From an uncultured Bacteroidales bacterium (GTDB lineage: Bacteria; Bacteroidota; Bacteroidia; Bacteroidales; UBA932): 64,000 bases of DNA. Position numbers and translations under genes: made by a program. The notes below the pieces were generated by a model. That model did not search any database. It had not been told where the DNA came from and saw nothing but the letters and a program-made list of their open reading frames with translations. Each line of letters begins with the position of its first letter. Within the stretch, counting starts at the first letter, position 1. The stretch lies in assembly GCA_944325435.1 (NCBI GenBank), contig CALVAC010000006.1, positions 1 through 64,000 on the forward strand. Direction: 5' to 3'. Below are positions 1 through 7,505 of the stretch, piece after piece.

Positions 1-67
1 CGGGTTCGGGAACTATAGGATAGCATTCCAACAGGCTACCGTCGATTAATGTGATTTTATCGTTCAT
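1..67 (-). CDS. Unknown protein, 5' end only (runs off left edge)
   Basis: A reading frame begins with ATG at 67 on the minus strand and stays open to the left edge, giving 22 residues that start MNDKITLIDGSLLE. Its start overlaps the last 11 bases of the preceding small gene (stop at 57-59), an arrangement typical of translational coupling. Too little is visible to assign a family. Confidence 0.5.
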   Translation of the reverse strand, partial: MNDKITLIDGSLLECYPIVPEP

Positions 68-326
68 TTTGCTTTATATTATTCATTGTTTGACAGATAT
101 CCTCTTTTTCAGAATCGTTTAGACAGTCCAAAATTACCCATGTGAGTTCTCTTATGGAGTATAGGTTATGGCGCAGGTCGCCGATATATGGTTCAAGTAT
201 TTTTCTTCTTCCGGCATCGTCAGCCCAAAGAAATTTCGGCCAGTCGCTTTCATGGAGATAAACCAGATAAGAATGCGGGGAAATAGGCCTGGAAGAAAGG
301 AGTTGGACAATGATTTTTTTTGACAT
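57..326 (-). CDS. Small unknown protein, 89 aa
   Basis: An 89-residue frame with no signal peptide or membrane segment, moderately rich in charged and aromatic residues (for example HESDWPKFLWADD near residue 25). I do not recognise the family. It overlaps the next gene downstream (start at 67) and probably forms an operon with it, the main reason to think it is real. Its own start lies inside the end of the 250-507 frame. Its position beside a methyltransferase-like gene would fit a mobile-element fragment, but nothing in the protein proves that. Confidence 0.45.
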   Translation of the reverse strand: MSKKIIVQLLSSRPISPHSYLVYLHESDWPKFLWADDAGRRKILEPYIGDLRHNLYSIRELTWVILDCLNDSEKEDICQTMNNIKQNER

Positions 327-507
327 GATAAAATATTGTTTTGGTGTCTGAAATGTTTATGCTACTATGGCAGTGGCAAGATTTCATCCTTCCGACAATA
401 TCGTCAACATGCTTAAACAGACATATCTCTGCCAGCGACGAGATATAGATATTCTCCTTACCGTCGAGAATAATAGAATCTGGATCAGGGATAACGTCTG
501 TTTTCAT
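250..507 (-). CDS. Possible small or frameshifted gene, 85 aa
   Basis: The first 45 or so residues look protein-like (acidic start, then a helix-like stretch LAEICLFKHVDDIVGRM), while the last 25 are cysteine- and histidine-rich and overlap the start of the 89-aa gene by 77 bases. The likeliest reading is a real N-terminus that has lost its proper end, or a short leader gene for the downstream pair. No family recognised. Confidence 0.25.
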   Translation of the reverse strand: MKTDVIPDPDSIILDGKENIYISSLAEICLFKHVDDIVGRMKSCHCHSSINISDTKTIFYHVKKNHCPTPFFQAYFPAFLSGLSP

Positions 508-808
508 GTCGTTGTAAATTATCTGCTGAAAAATTCAACCCTATGCCCTTGCGGGATACACCGTTGCCTACAACAAGGCTGGTTGTCAAAGTAAGTCGTT
601 TATCAGACTTCTTACCCTTCATAGCATAACCGATTCCCGATTACGATGCAAAATTACAGACAATATCCGACTCATGCAAATATCAGCACCATAATGCAGT
701 AAACTATAGAAGCATTCGCACAAAACTCATTTTAATTGATAAAAAACTTGATTTATAACTATCAATATTTGCGTTTATGACAGTTTATGACTAACTTCAC
801 AGACTGAT
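508..808. other. Intergenic region upstream of the methyltransferase-like gene
   Basis: No convincing gene. The last 60 bases are AT-rich and hold two copies of TTTATGAC (774-781 and 784-791), ten bases apart and just before the start at 809, which could be a regulator site. I see no tRNA or clear attachment site. Confidence 0.4.
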
Positions 809-1738
809 ATGAAAACTTCGAGAATCACCAACTACGACCCGACACTATCTGTTGAGGAAAACGCGGCCAACAACAACGTTACGGTCGCAGCCATCCGCTC
901 ATTCATTCAAGCAAAAGGTATTGACCGCTCTACAGACCGTCAGATATATCTGTATGACAAGATAAAGGAGTACGCAAGTCAACACCCGGAAGAAAAAGCG
1001 CCTCGGATAGCAGCCGGACTTGGGCTTTCGGCCAATACGGTCAGAAAGTATCTGAAAATGCAAGAGCAACCGCGACCGAAAAAAAAGAAAATCGCCGTCC
1101 TCAATCAGATTGACAAGATGAAGTTCATATCCATCTTAAACTCTCAGACCGACATACTCAAAGTCATTCTCGCTATACACCGCCCGCAGAGAGACAGATT
1201 TCAATGCGACCTCACGGCTTGGAAATTGGGATTCTATAAAAACGGACTTCATAAACCCACGCTATGCTACGACAAATTTTCCTCACTGCTCAACAACAGA
1301 GAGATAAGAGATTTGGAAGACTTCAAGACGGCATGGCCCGACGGCTCATTTGACAATATTGTAATCGACTTGCCGTGTTCGGTCGAGATGCCTGCGACAA
1401 AAAGCCGCTTTGACGTATCGACCCATTTCTCAAGCCTCGATGAGCTTTGCTCAGAGCATGAGAAGATGCTTCGGCTCGCTTACCGAAAATTGCAGACCAA
1501 TGGTATCCTCGTTTACAAGACGATGGACTTCACTTTTCAAAATGCACCATATTGGCTGTCAGATGCAGTGCTGAGAATGGCAAAAGAGACCGGCTTTGAA
1601 CTGATTGACAAATTCATCTATGCCGACCCCAACCAGCCCAAAATAGACCGTCGTCACACTCGCTTCACATCCTCAGTCCCTGCTCACGCCTACTTCTTCG
1701 TTTTCAGAAAACAGACCCAAATTTGTTATACATTATGA
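809..1738 (+). CDS. HTH plus SAM-methyltransferase-like protein, 309 aa
   Basis: Two helix-turn-helix-like segments occupy about residues 12-40 (SVEENAANNNVTVAAIRSFI) and 50-85 (APRIAAGLGLSANTVRKYL). The C-terminal half resembles the amino-methyltransferase fold found in phage and conjugative-element proteins: FDNIVIDLPC sits where those families carry DPPY or NPPY, followed by GILVYKTMDF, the conserved YWLSD segment, GFELIDKFI and a closing RHTRF...YFFVFRK. I see no clear SAM-binding FxGxG loop, so the protein may be a permuted beta-class enzyme or an inactive relative. There is no restriction gene beside it. DNA modification or DNA binding is an inference from the fold resemblance. Confidence 0.55.
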   Translation: MKTSRITNYDPTLSVEENAANNNVTVAAIRSFIQAKGIDRSTDRQIYLYDKIKEYASQHPEEKAPRIAAGLGLSANTVRKYLKMQEQPRPKKKKIAVLNQIDKMKFISILNSQTDILKVILAIHRPQRDRFQCDLTAWKLGFYKNGLHKPTLCYDKFSSLLNNREIRDLEDFKTAWPDGSFDNIVIDLPCSVEMPATKSRFDVSTHFSSLDELCSEHEKMLRLAYRKLQTNGILVYKTMDFTFQNAPYWLSDAVLRMAKETGFELIDKFIYADPNQPKIDRRHTRFTSSVPAHAYFFVFRKQTQICYTL

Positions 1739-2093
1739 ATGTGAAACATAAGACTTTGAACAGACAACAGTTCGTTAATAATCAGCCAGACATAAACGGC
1801 TCTGGCAGTAAATAAAATGAGTTTTTTGAAAATTCTGTCAACTAATGTCGTGTCAGGATTGATATGGAGGATTATTTCTCTGACAGCTGCCGGAGGCAAT
1901 GCAATAGTGCGGACATTGATGTCGATTCGTTTCTCTTTTATATAGCACATACCTAATGCATTCATGCGTCTCCTTACAACCGGCCCTTTCGCATATTGTT
2001 TCTTCTTGTTTCTTCCAAAAGAAGCCGATGATTGCTGTTGACAGGTACAGTTCTTCTGTCTATTATAAGCAATTGACTTTGTTTTAATTACTT
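1739..2093. other. Intergenic region with no supported gene
   Basis: The only frame of note is a 79-codon minus-strand ORF (1726-1965) that overlaps the end of the methyltransferase-like gene and has no recognisable motif. I do not support it as a gene. The stretch ends where the NodT remnant abruptly begins, so a deletion or insertion junction probably lies near 2088-2094. Confidence 0.35.
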
Positions 2094-2231
2094 TTCATCT
2101 CCACCTACCTCGAAGTGCTGACCGCCCAACAGACCTTATTACAGGCTGAATTGACAGAGGCGAACGATAAATTCGATATGATACAAGGAGTCATTAACCT
2201 GTACCATGCATTAGGGGGAGGAACGGAATGA
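2094..2231 (+). pseudogene. 3' remnant of a NodT/TolC-family efflux outer-membrane channel
   Basis: Forty-five codons without a start, closed by TGA, encode the hallmark C-terminus of NodT-type outer-membrane factors: TYLEVLTAQQTLLQAE, then an INLYHALGGG ending. A stop codon lies just upstream in the same frame (2085-2087), so everything before it is gone. The intact channel domain at 22.2-23.6 kb ends in the homologous IYKALGGG but differs clearly in sequence, so this is the remnant of a second, lost efflux system. A strong hairpin follows at 2305-2340. Confidence 0.75.
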
Positions 2232-2304
2232 ATATAACAACGTGCAGCCATTGACGGCACATATTCAGGAAAACTACATTCTCTAAAAAACCTTTATATA
2301 CTAT

Positions 2305-2340
2305 GCCCGTTTCGCCGGATCATAAGCCGGTGGAACGGGC
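2305..2340 (+). terminator. Strong hairpin, possible terminator of the lost efflux operon
   Basis: GCCCGTTTCGCCGG (2305-2318) pairs with CCGGTGGAACGGGC (2327-2340) over 14 base pairs with two G-U wobbles and an 8-base loop. Only a weak T-rich stretch follows, so it is a hairpin first and a terminator by inference. It sits between the NodT remnant and the operator of the redox operon. Confidence 0.5.
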
Positions 2341-2364
2341 AACACTTATGGTTTTCTGTGATTT

Positions 2365-2431
2365 ACCGTAAAAACTGCATATCGCCCCGAATTTTCTGTA
2401 AGTCCTTTAATATGCATATCCTCTACCTTTG
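2365..2431 (+). promoter_or_regulatory. Operator plus promoter of the exported redox operon (site 1 of 4)
   Basis: A 37-bp element (2365-2401) starts ACCGTAAAAA and ends AATTTTCTGTAA. Exactly 22 bp later comes a perfect TAnnTTTG -7 box, TACCTTTG (2424-2431). The same element with the same spacing precedes the flavin reductase, the esterase pseudogene and the truncated aldo/keto reductase, all near an AraC gene. Transcription should start about 2438, which supports the start codon at 2460 over the longer frame from 2358. That AraC binds here is an inference. Confidence 0.75.
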
Positions 2432-2459
2432 CATTGGAGCAATATCAAGAGTTAGAATT

Positions 2460-3371
2460 ATGGACAACAGGATCAGCCGTCGCAGTGCGTTGAAACATAT
2501 GGGAGCTGCCATAATCAGCGGTGCTGCCGCCGTTTCAGGCCTGCTCCCTCTTGCTTCATGCGGCAACAGCAAAACCAAGAGGGTCATTTTCTATTTCACT
2601 GGTACCGGCAACTGCCTGTACATAGCCAGGCAACTTGCAGGAGAGAACACCGAGCTGCACAGTATCCCTCAGCTGGTGAAACAAGGGAAGTATGAATTCG
2701 AGGCGGATGAAATAGGCATTGTATATCCCATCTACGGGCACATGCCGCCCAATATGGTACGTGAATTCATCAAAAAGGCGCGGCTGAAAGCCGGATACAA
2801 GTTTGCTGTCCTGACTTACGGAGCGAGAAAATGCGATGCTGTAGAGATATGGGACCGCATATCCCGAGATGCGGGCAACAGCTTCGATTATATCAATACC
2901 ATTGTCATGGTGGACAACTGGCTGCCAAATTTTGACATGAACGAACAGATCAGGATTGACAAACGCATTCCTGAAAATTTGCAGAAGATAACGGCCGACA
3001 TCGAAAGGCAGCGGCATTGGCACCAGCCGGTAACGGAGGAAGAACGGCAAATGCATCAGGACTTTATGGCGCGGTCCGGCCTTAATCCAGAGGAAGGCTT
3101 CCTGATGAAAAGCGAAAGGTGCTTCACTGTGACCGACGCTTGCATCAGTTGCGGGATATGTACATACGTATGTCCCCGTGGCAACTATGAACTGACATCA
3201 AGAGGAGTCAGGATGTCGGGCGACTGCGAATTCTGTTTCGCCTGCATACAGAACTGTCCGCAGAAAGCCATCCGGTTTACCCGGATGTCAGAAGTGAATC
3301 CTGGCGCACGCTATCGCAACGAGCACATTTCATTGATGGACCTCAAGCTGGCAAACAATCAGAAAATATAA
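2460..3371 (+). CDS. Exported EFR1-type flavodoxin/ferredoxin (Tat lipoprotein)
   Basis: Start chosen at 2460 because it follows the promoter and opens with a twin-arginine signal (SRRSALKHM, residues 6-14) and a lipobox ending at Cys34 (LASC). The 303-residue protein then has a flavodoxin domain with the phosphate-loop motif FTGTGN (46-51), and two 4Fe-4S clusters beginning at Cys228 (CISCGICTYVCP) and Cys256 (CEFCFACIQNCP). The family passes single electrons between donors and reductases. EFR1 proteins are usually cytosolic as far as I know; here the signal points outside the inner membrane. First gene of a four-gene operon, 13 bp before the membrane Fe-S gene. Confidence 0.8.
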   Translation: MDNRISRRSALKHMGAAIISGAAAVSGLLPLASCGNSKTKRVIFYFTGTGNCLYIARQLAGENTELHSIPQLVKQGKYEFEADEIGIVYPIYGHMPPNMVREFIKKARLKAGYKFAVLTYGARKCDAVEIWDRISRDAGNSFDYINTIVMVDNWLPNFDMNEQIRIDKRIPENLQKITADIERQRHWHQPVTEEERQMHQDFMARSGLNPEEGFLMKSERCFTVTDACISCGICTYVCPRGNYELTSRGVRMSGDCEFCFACIQNCPQKAIRFTRMSEVNPGARYRNEHISLMDLKLANNQKI

Positions 3372-3384
3372 GAATCCGGAAGAT

Positions 3385-4875
3385 ATGTTGAGAAAAACAA
3401 GACTTGCACTTGCCATACTTTTCTTCGCGCCCATTACGCTGCTGTTTCTCGATTTCACGGGAACGGTGCACGCATGGTTCGGCTGGATGGCAAAGATACA
3501 GTTCCTTCCTGCAGTGCTTGCCCTGAATGTCGGCCTTATCGCACTGCTCGTCATACTGACAATAGTCTTCGGTCGGGTGTATTGCTCGATCATTTGTCCG
3601 TTGGGCGTATTCCAGGATGTCATATCTTGGCTCAACGGGCGGCGGAAGAAAAAGAAATACCGTTTTTCATACTCCCCCGCCAAACCGTGGCTGCGATATG
3701 GCATATTGGCATTGTTTATCATTGCTCTGACAACCGGAGCCGGATCTTTCGCAGCATTACTCGCACCGTACAGTTCATACGGAAGAATCGCGGGCAACCT
3801 GTTCGCCCCGATTTACCGTTGGGGGAACAACCTGATCGCCCACATTGCCGAACGGGTTGGCAGCTATGCCTTTTACGAGACGGATGTATGGATGAAAAGC
3901 CTGCCGACATTCATCATCGCGGTCGTGACATTTGTCGTACTTGCCATACTGGCGTGGCGCAACGGACGGACATACTGCAACACCGTTTGCCCGGTCGGGA
4001 CGGTATTGGGATTCTTGTCCCGTTTCTCATTACTGCGTCCGGTGCTTGATTCAGAGAAGTGCAGGCATTGCAGTCTGTGTTCACGCCGGTGCAAGGCCGC
4101 CTGCATCGACTACAGGAACCACAGCATCGATTACAGCCGTTGCGTGGCGTGTATGGATTGCATAGATACCTGCAAACACGATGCCCTCCATCTGCAATGG
4201 CGCTGGAAAACCCGCAACAAGACTGAAGCGACATCCGGACATACGGATACCTCCCGCCGCTCTTTCCTGACTGCCACGGCGATATTGGCGACTACCGCCA
4301 CTCTGAAGGCGCAGCAAAAGAAAGTGGACGGAGGACTGGCTGTCATCGAAGACAAGAAGATACCCGTGCGGGCAACTCCTATTGAACCTCCGGGATCCTG
4401 GAGCGCGCGCGACTTTGCCCGCCACTGCACCGCTTGCCAGCTTTGTGTGTCTGCCTGTCCGAACAATGTGCTCCGCCCATCTTCCGACCCGGCAAGACTG
4501 ATGCAACCCGAAATGTCTTACGAACGCGGCTATTGCCGGCCGGAATGCACCCGATGCAGCGAAGTCTGTCCAGCAGGAGCCATCCGTCCGATAACAGTCG
4601 CTGACAAATCATCGACACGCATCGGCCACGCCGTATGGGTCAGGAAAAACTGCATTCCGCTGACCGACGGAGCAGAATGCGGCAACTGCGCCCGACATTG
4701 TCCATCGGGGGCGATACTGATGGTGCCTCACGACAGCGGCAACCCGGAGTCCGTCAGGATTCCGGTCATCAATGCCGGGCGATGCATAGGCTGCGGCGCA
4801 TGTGAAAACCTCTGTCCGGCCCGTCCTTTCAGTGCCATCTATGTAGAAGGGCACACAATGCACAGCATTATGTAA
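3385..4875 (+). CDS. NapH-NapG-like fused membrane Fe-S protein, 496 aa
   Basis: The N-terminal half has about four membrane helices (near 7-25, 42-63, 105-128, 173-190) and two NapH/CcoG-type motifs, GRVYCSIICP (63-72) and GRTYCNTVCP (194-203), followed by two Cys clusters (226-240, 253-263). Residues 289-310 are a second, internal twin-arginine-like segment (SRRSFLTATAILATTATLKA), after which come four more Cys clusters (348-358, 384-395, 432-439, 467-477), as in NapG. The layout looks like a NapH-NapG pair fused into one chain. By analogy it oxidises quinol in the membrane and passes electrons to periplasmic clusters. It lies between the two exported Fe-S partners. Confidence 0.8.
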   Translation: MLRKTRLALAILFFAPITLLFLDFTGTVHAWFGWMAKIQFLPAVLALNVGLIALLVILTIVFGRVYCSIICPLGVFQDVISWLNGRRKKKKYRFSYSPAKPWLRYGILALFIIALTTGAGSFAALLAPYSSYGRIAGNLFAPIYRWGNNLIAHIAERVGSYAFYETDVWMKSLPTFIIAVVTFVVLAILAWRNGRTYCNTVCPVGTVLGFLSRFSLLRPVLDSEKCRHCSLCSRRCKAACIDYRNHSIDYSRCVACMDCIDTCKHDALHLQWRWKTRNKTEATSGHTDTSRRSFLTATAILATTATLKAQQKKVDGGLAVIEDKKIPVRATPIEPPGSWSARDFARHCTACQLCVSACPNNVLRPSSDPARLMQPEMSYERGYCRPECTRCSEVCPAGAIRPITVADKSSTRIGHAVWVRKNCIPLTDGAECGNCARHCPSGAILMVPHDSGNPESVRIPVINAGRCIGCGACENLCPARPFSAIYVEGHTMHSIM

Positions 4876-4895
4876 AACTTCATAAACGGAAAACT

Positions 4896-6290
4896 ATGAA
4901 TAATCATGATAAGACACGATTGTCCAGGCGGAATTTCCTGAAAACAATGGGAGCCATCGGAGTGGCAGCAACCGGACTGCCGGCCTGCAGCAACGGCAGG
5001 GAGACTGATACCGGCAATGCCGCTCCGGCAGGAGAAATGACATACCGCACGAATCCTTCGACGGGCGACCGTGTGTCGCTCCTCGGTTTCGGGATGATGC
5101 GTCTGCCCTCCGTGGGAGGCCGCAGCGCACGTGAGGGGAATGAGGAAATAGACCAGGAAATGGTGAATGAACTGGTGGACTGCGCCATCGCCAACGGCGT
5201 GAACTATTTCGACACATCTCCCGCCTATTGCCGGGGAAAATCGGAACACGCTACCGGCATTGCCCTGAGCCATCATCCCCGCGACAGCTATTTCATTGCC
5301 ACCAAACTGTCGAACTTCGCCCCTTCCACCTGGAGCCGGGAGGCATCCATCGCCATGTATCACAACTCTATGAAAGAACTGCAGGTGGACTATCTGGACT
5401 ATCTGCTGCTGCACGGTGTAGGTATGGGCGGCGGTATGGAAGAGTTCGAGAACCGCTATATGAAGAACGGTATCCTCGACTTCCTGCTGGAAGAACGCAA
5501 GGAGGGACGCATACGCAACCTCGGGTTCTCATATCACGGTGATGTGCGGGTGTTCGACTACCTCCTTTCCCGGCATGATGAATACAAGTGGGACTTCGTG
5601 CAGATCCAGCTGAACTATCTGGACTGGAAGTACGCCAAGCAAATCAACCCGATGAACACCGATGCCGAATATCTGTACAACGAACTGGTGAAGCGTAACA
5701 TCCCTGCCATTGTTATGGAACCTCTGCTTGGCGGCCGGCTTTCCAACGTGCCGAGCACCATCTTTGCCCGCCTCAAGCAACGTGAGCCCGAACTGAGTGT
5801 GGCTTCTTGGGCGTTCCGTTTTGCCGGGAGCCTGCCAGGCGTCCACACCGTGCTGAGCGGAATGACACGCATGGAACATCTGCAGGACAACCTGCGCACA
5901 TACTCTCCCTTGAAGCCGCTGACGGAAGATGATTTCACATTCCTGCAGGAAACCGCCACGCTGATGATGAGCTTCGACACCATTCCTTGCAATGACTGCA
6001 AATACTGTATGCCTTGCCCTTACGGGCTTGACATACCTGCCATTCTTCTCCATTACAACAAGTGCCTGAATGAAGGCAATATCACCGGAAACGCCAATGA
6101 CGAGAACTACCGGAAAGCCAGGCGGGCCTTTCTCGTAGGCTACGACCGCAACGTTCCCAAATTACGGCAGGCAAACCATTGCATCGGATGCAACCAGTGC
6201 AGTCCACACTGTCCTCAACGCATCGACATCCCCGCCGAACTGCATCGGATAGATGCTTATGCAGAACGCTTGAAGCAGGAGATAGGATAA
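4896..6290 (+). CDS. Exported aldo/keto reductase with ferredoxin domains (Tat lipoprotein)
   Basis: The protein opens with a twin-arginine signal (SRRNFLKTMG, from residue 10) and a lipobox cysteine at 31. An aldo/keto reductase barrel follows with the catalytic set Asp106, Tyr111 (FDTSPAY), Lys137 and His173 (LLHGVG). The tail holds Cys clusters at about 365-374 (CNDCKYCMPC) and 429-439 (CIGCNQCSPHC), as in Fe-S aldo/keto reductases. Barrel enzymes normally use NADPH, which should be absent outside the inner membrane, so the Fe-S domain and its neighbours are the likelier electron source. Third gene of the operon, 20 bp after the membrane protein. Substrate unknown. Confidence 0.8.
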   Translation: MNNHDKTRLSRRNFLKTMGAIGVAATGLPACSNGRETDTGNAAPAGEMTYRTNPSTGDRVSLLGFGMMRLPSVGGRSAREGNEEIDQEMVNELVDCAIANGVNYFDTSPAYCRGKSEHATGIALSHHPRDSYFIATKLSNFAPSTWSREASIAMYHNSMKELQVDYLDYLLLHGVGMGGGMEEFENRYMKNGILDFLLEERKEGRIRNLGFSYHGDVRVFDYLLSRHDEYKWDFVQIQLNYLDWKYAKQINPMNTDAEYLYNELVKRNIPAIVMEPLLGGRLSNVPSTIFARLKQREPELSVASWAFRFAGSLPGVHTVLSGMTRMEHLQDNLRTYSPLKPLTEDDFTFLQETATLMMSFDTIPCNDCKYCMPCPYGLDIPAILLHYNKCLNEGNITGNANDENYRKARRAFLVGYDRNVPKLRQANHCIGCNQCSPHCPQRIDIPAELHRIDAYAERLKQEIG

Positions 6291-6323
6291 TGAAAACAAC
6301 GGATCATTTAATCGATATAAAAG

Positions 6324-7271
6324 ATGAAACCACTTAAAAGACTTCTGTTGTCCGCCCTGATGCTATGCGGCGGCGTATGCGCTACCTGTGCGCAAGAGAA
6401 AACAACAACGGCAGGCGTGCCTGTGGTCAAGTTGAACAACGGCGTGGAGATGCCACGCTTCGGAATCGGCACTTTCCTCCAGCCAAGTGACGAAGTGTGC
6501 GAACAGTCGTGTCTCACCGCATTGAAAGCGGGCTACCGCCATATTGACACGGCCCATGCCTATCAGGACGAGGCCGGCGTCGGGCGCGCAGTAAAGGAGA
6601 GCGGCATCCCTCGTGAGGAAATATGGATAACCAGCAAGCTCTGGCCCACGGAATACGGTGAGGGCAAGACGCTCAAGGCCATCGACGATATGCTGGAGCG
6701 GATGCAGCTCGACTATATCGACCTGCTCTATGTCCATCAGCCTGTAGGGGATTTCGTCGGGGCGTGGAAAGATATGGAGAAAGCGGTAAAGATGGGAAAG
6801 GTACGCGCCCTCGGCATAAGCAACTTCGACGCGAATGATGAAGTGTGGGACAAGATTATGAAAGAAGCGACCATCAAGCCCCAAGTGCTCCAGATAGAGT
6901 GCCACCCATACGCCCAGCGGCTGGAGATGCGCAGGAAAGCCGCTGCGGAAGGCATACAGGTGGAATGCTGGTTCCCGTTGGGAGGTGCAATGAGCAACGG
7001 CGCCCTGTTCAAGAACCCGGTGATAAAGAAGATTGCCGAAGCCCACGGCAAAACCCCGGCACAGGTCATCCTGCGCTGGCACATTCAGGAGGGCTTCTCG
7101 GTCATCCCCGGAGCTTCGAATCCAGACTACATCAAGGAGAACATCCGGATCTTCGACTTTGCCCTGACCGATGACGAGATGCAGCAGATGCGCTCGCTCA
7201 ACAAGGAACAGCGTTTCTTCAACGCCACGCTGGAGGATGTGGAGAAGATGGTCTGGGGAGCAAATCTATAG
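6324..7271 (+). CDS. Secreted aldo/keto reductase, 315 aa
   Basis: A Sec-type signal peptide (MKPLKRLLLSALMLCGGVCATCAQ) precedes a standard single-domain aldo/keto reductase with Asp75, Tyr80 (AHAYQDE), Lys105 (TSKLW) and His138 (VHQP) in place. It has no Fe-S domain. Last gene of the operon, 33 bp after the Fe-S aldo/keto reductase. A secreted member of an NADPH-dependent family is odd and only makes sense with a bound cofactor or an electron partner, which the upstream genes may provide. The paralogue at 8901-9752 lacks a signal peptide. Confidence 0.8.
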   Translation: MKPLKRLLLSALMLCGGVCATCAQEKTTTAGVPVVKLNNGVEMPRFGIGTFLQPSDEVCEQSCLTALKAGYRHIDTAHAYQDEAGVGRAVKESGIPREEIWITSKLWPTEYGEGKTLKAIDDMLERMQLDYIDLLYVHQPVGDFVGAWKDMEKAVKMGKVRALGISNFDANDEVWDKIMKEATIKPQVLQIECHPYAQRLEMRRKAAAEGIQVECWFPLGGAMSNGALFKNPVIKKIAEAHGKTPAQVILRWHIQEGFSVIPGASNPDYIKENIRIFDFALTDDEMQQMRSLNKEQRFFNATLEDVEKMVWGANL

Positions 7272-7343
7272 CCGTTACACACAAACCCCAGACGATTTTT
7301 GTCAAAACCGATAAAGAGAGAGTATGATAAAAACAGTTAAAAA

Positions 7344-7375
7344 TTTGTATACTCCAAATCTTTGACCCACCTTTG
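7344..7375 (+). promoter_or_regulatory. Promoter of the MATE gene
   Basis: TTTG (7344-7347), 20 bases, then CACCTTTG (7368-7375), close to the Bacteroidetes -33 TTTG and -7 TAnnTTTG boxes. Transcription would start near 7382, leaving a leader of about 125 bases before the start codon. The 37-bp element of the redox promoters is absent. Confidence 0.5.
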
Positions 7376-7408
7376 CAGCGGAATTTACGGAATGTAGCGT
7401 TTTGTAAT

Positions 7409-7481
7409 CCTCATCGGAGGGCAGAAATGTAATGCCGGATAAGATGACTGGGTAAAACCAATCAGCTTGTCCGGCTTTTTT
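7409..7481 (+). promoter_or_regulatory. Structured leader with terminator-like hairpin before the MATE gene
   Basis: A small hairpin (CCTC 7409-7412 with GAGG 7417-7420) is followed by a ten-pair stem, GCCGGATAAG (7434-7443) with CTTGTCCGGC (7466-7475), one wobble, and then six T residues (7476-7481). The loop contains a smaller GGT/ACC stem. This is a terminator inside an untranslated leader, 25 bases before the start, which suggests attenuation or a riboswitch-type switch. I could not match it to a known aptamer. Confidence 0.55.
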
Positions 7482-7505
7482 GTGATTGAAGATATTGGAT
7501 ATACC

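Noticed and set aside
1726..1965. 79-codon minus-strand frame
   Set aside because: Overlaps the methyltransferase-like gene end, has no motif or promoter box, and shows no coupling to a neighbour.
2358..2459. Longer start for the flavodoxin/ferredoxin gene
   Set aside because: The extra 34 codons would begin upstream of the operator and -7 box, and they hide the twin-arginine signal.
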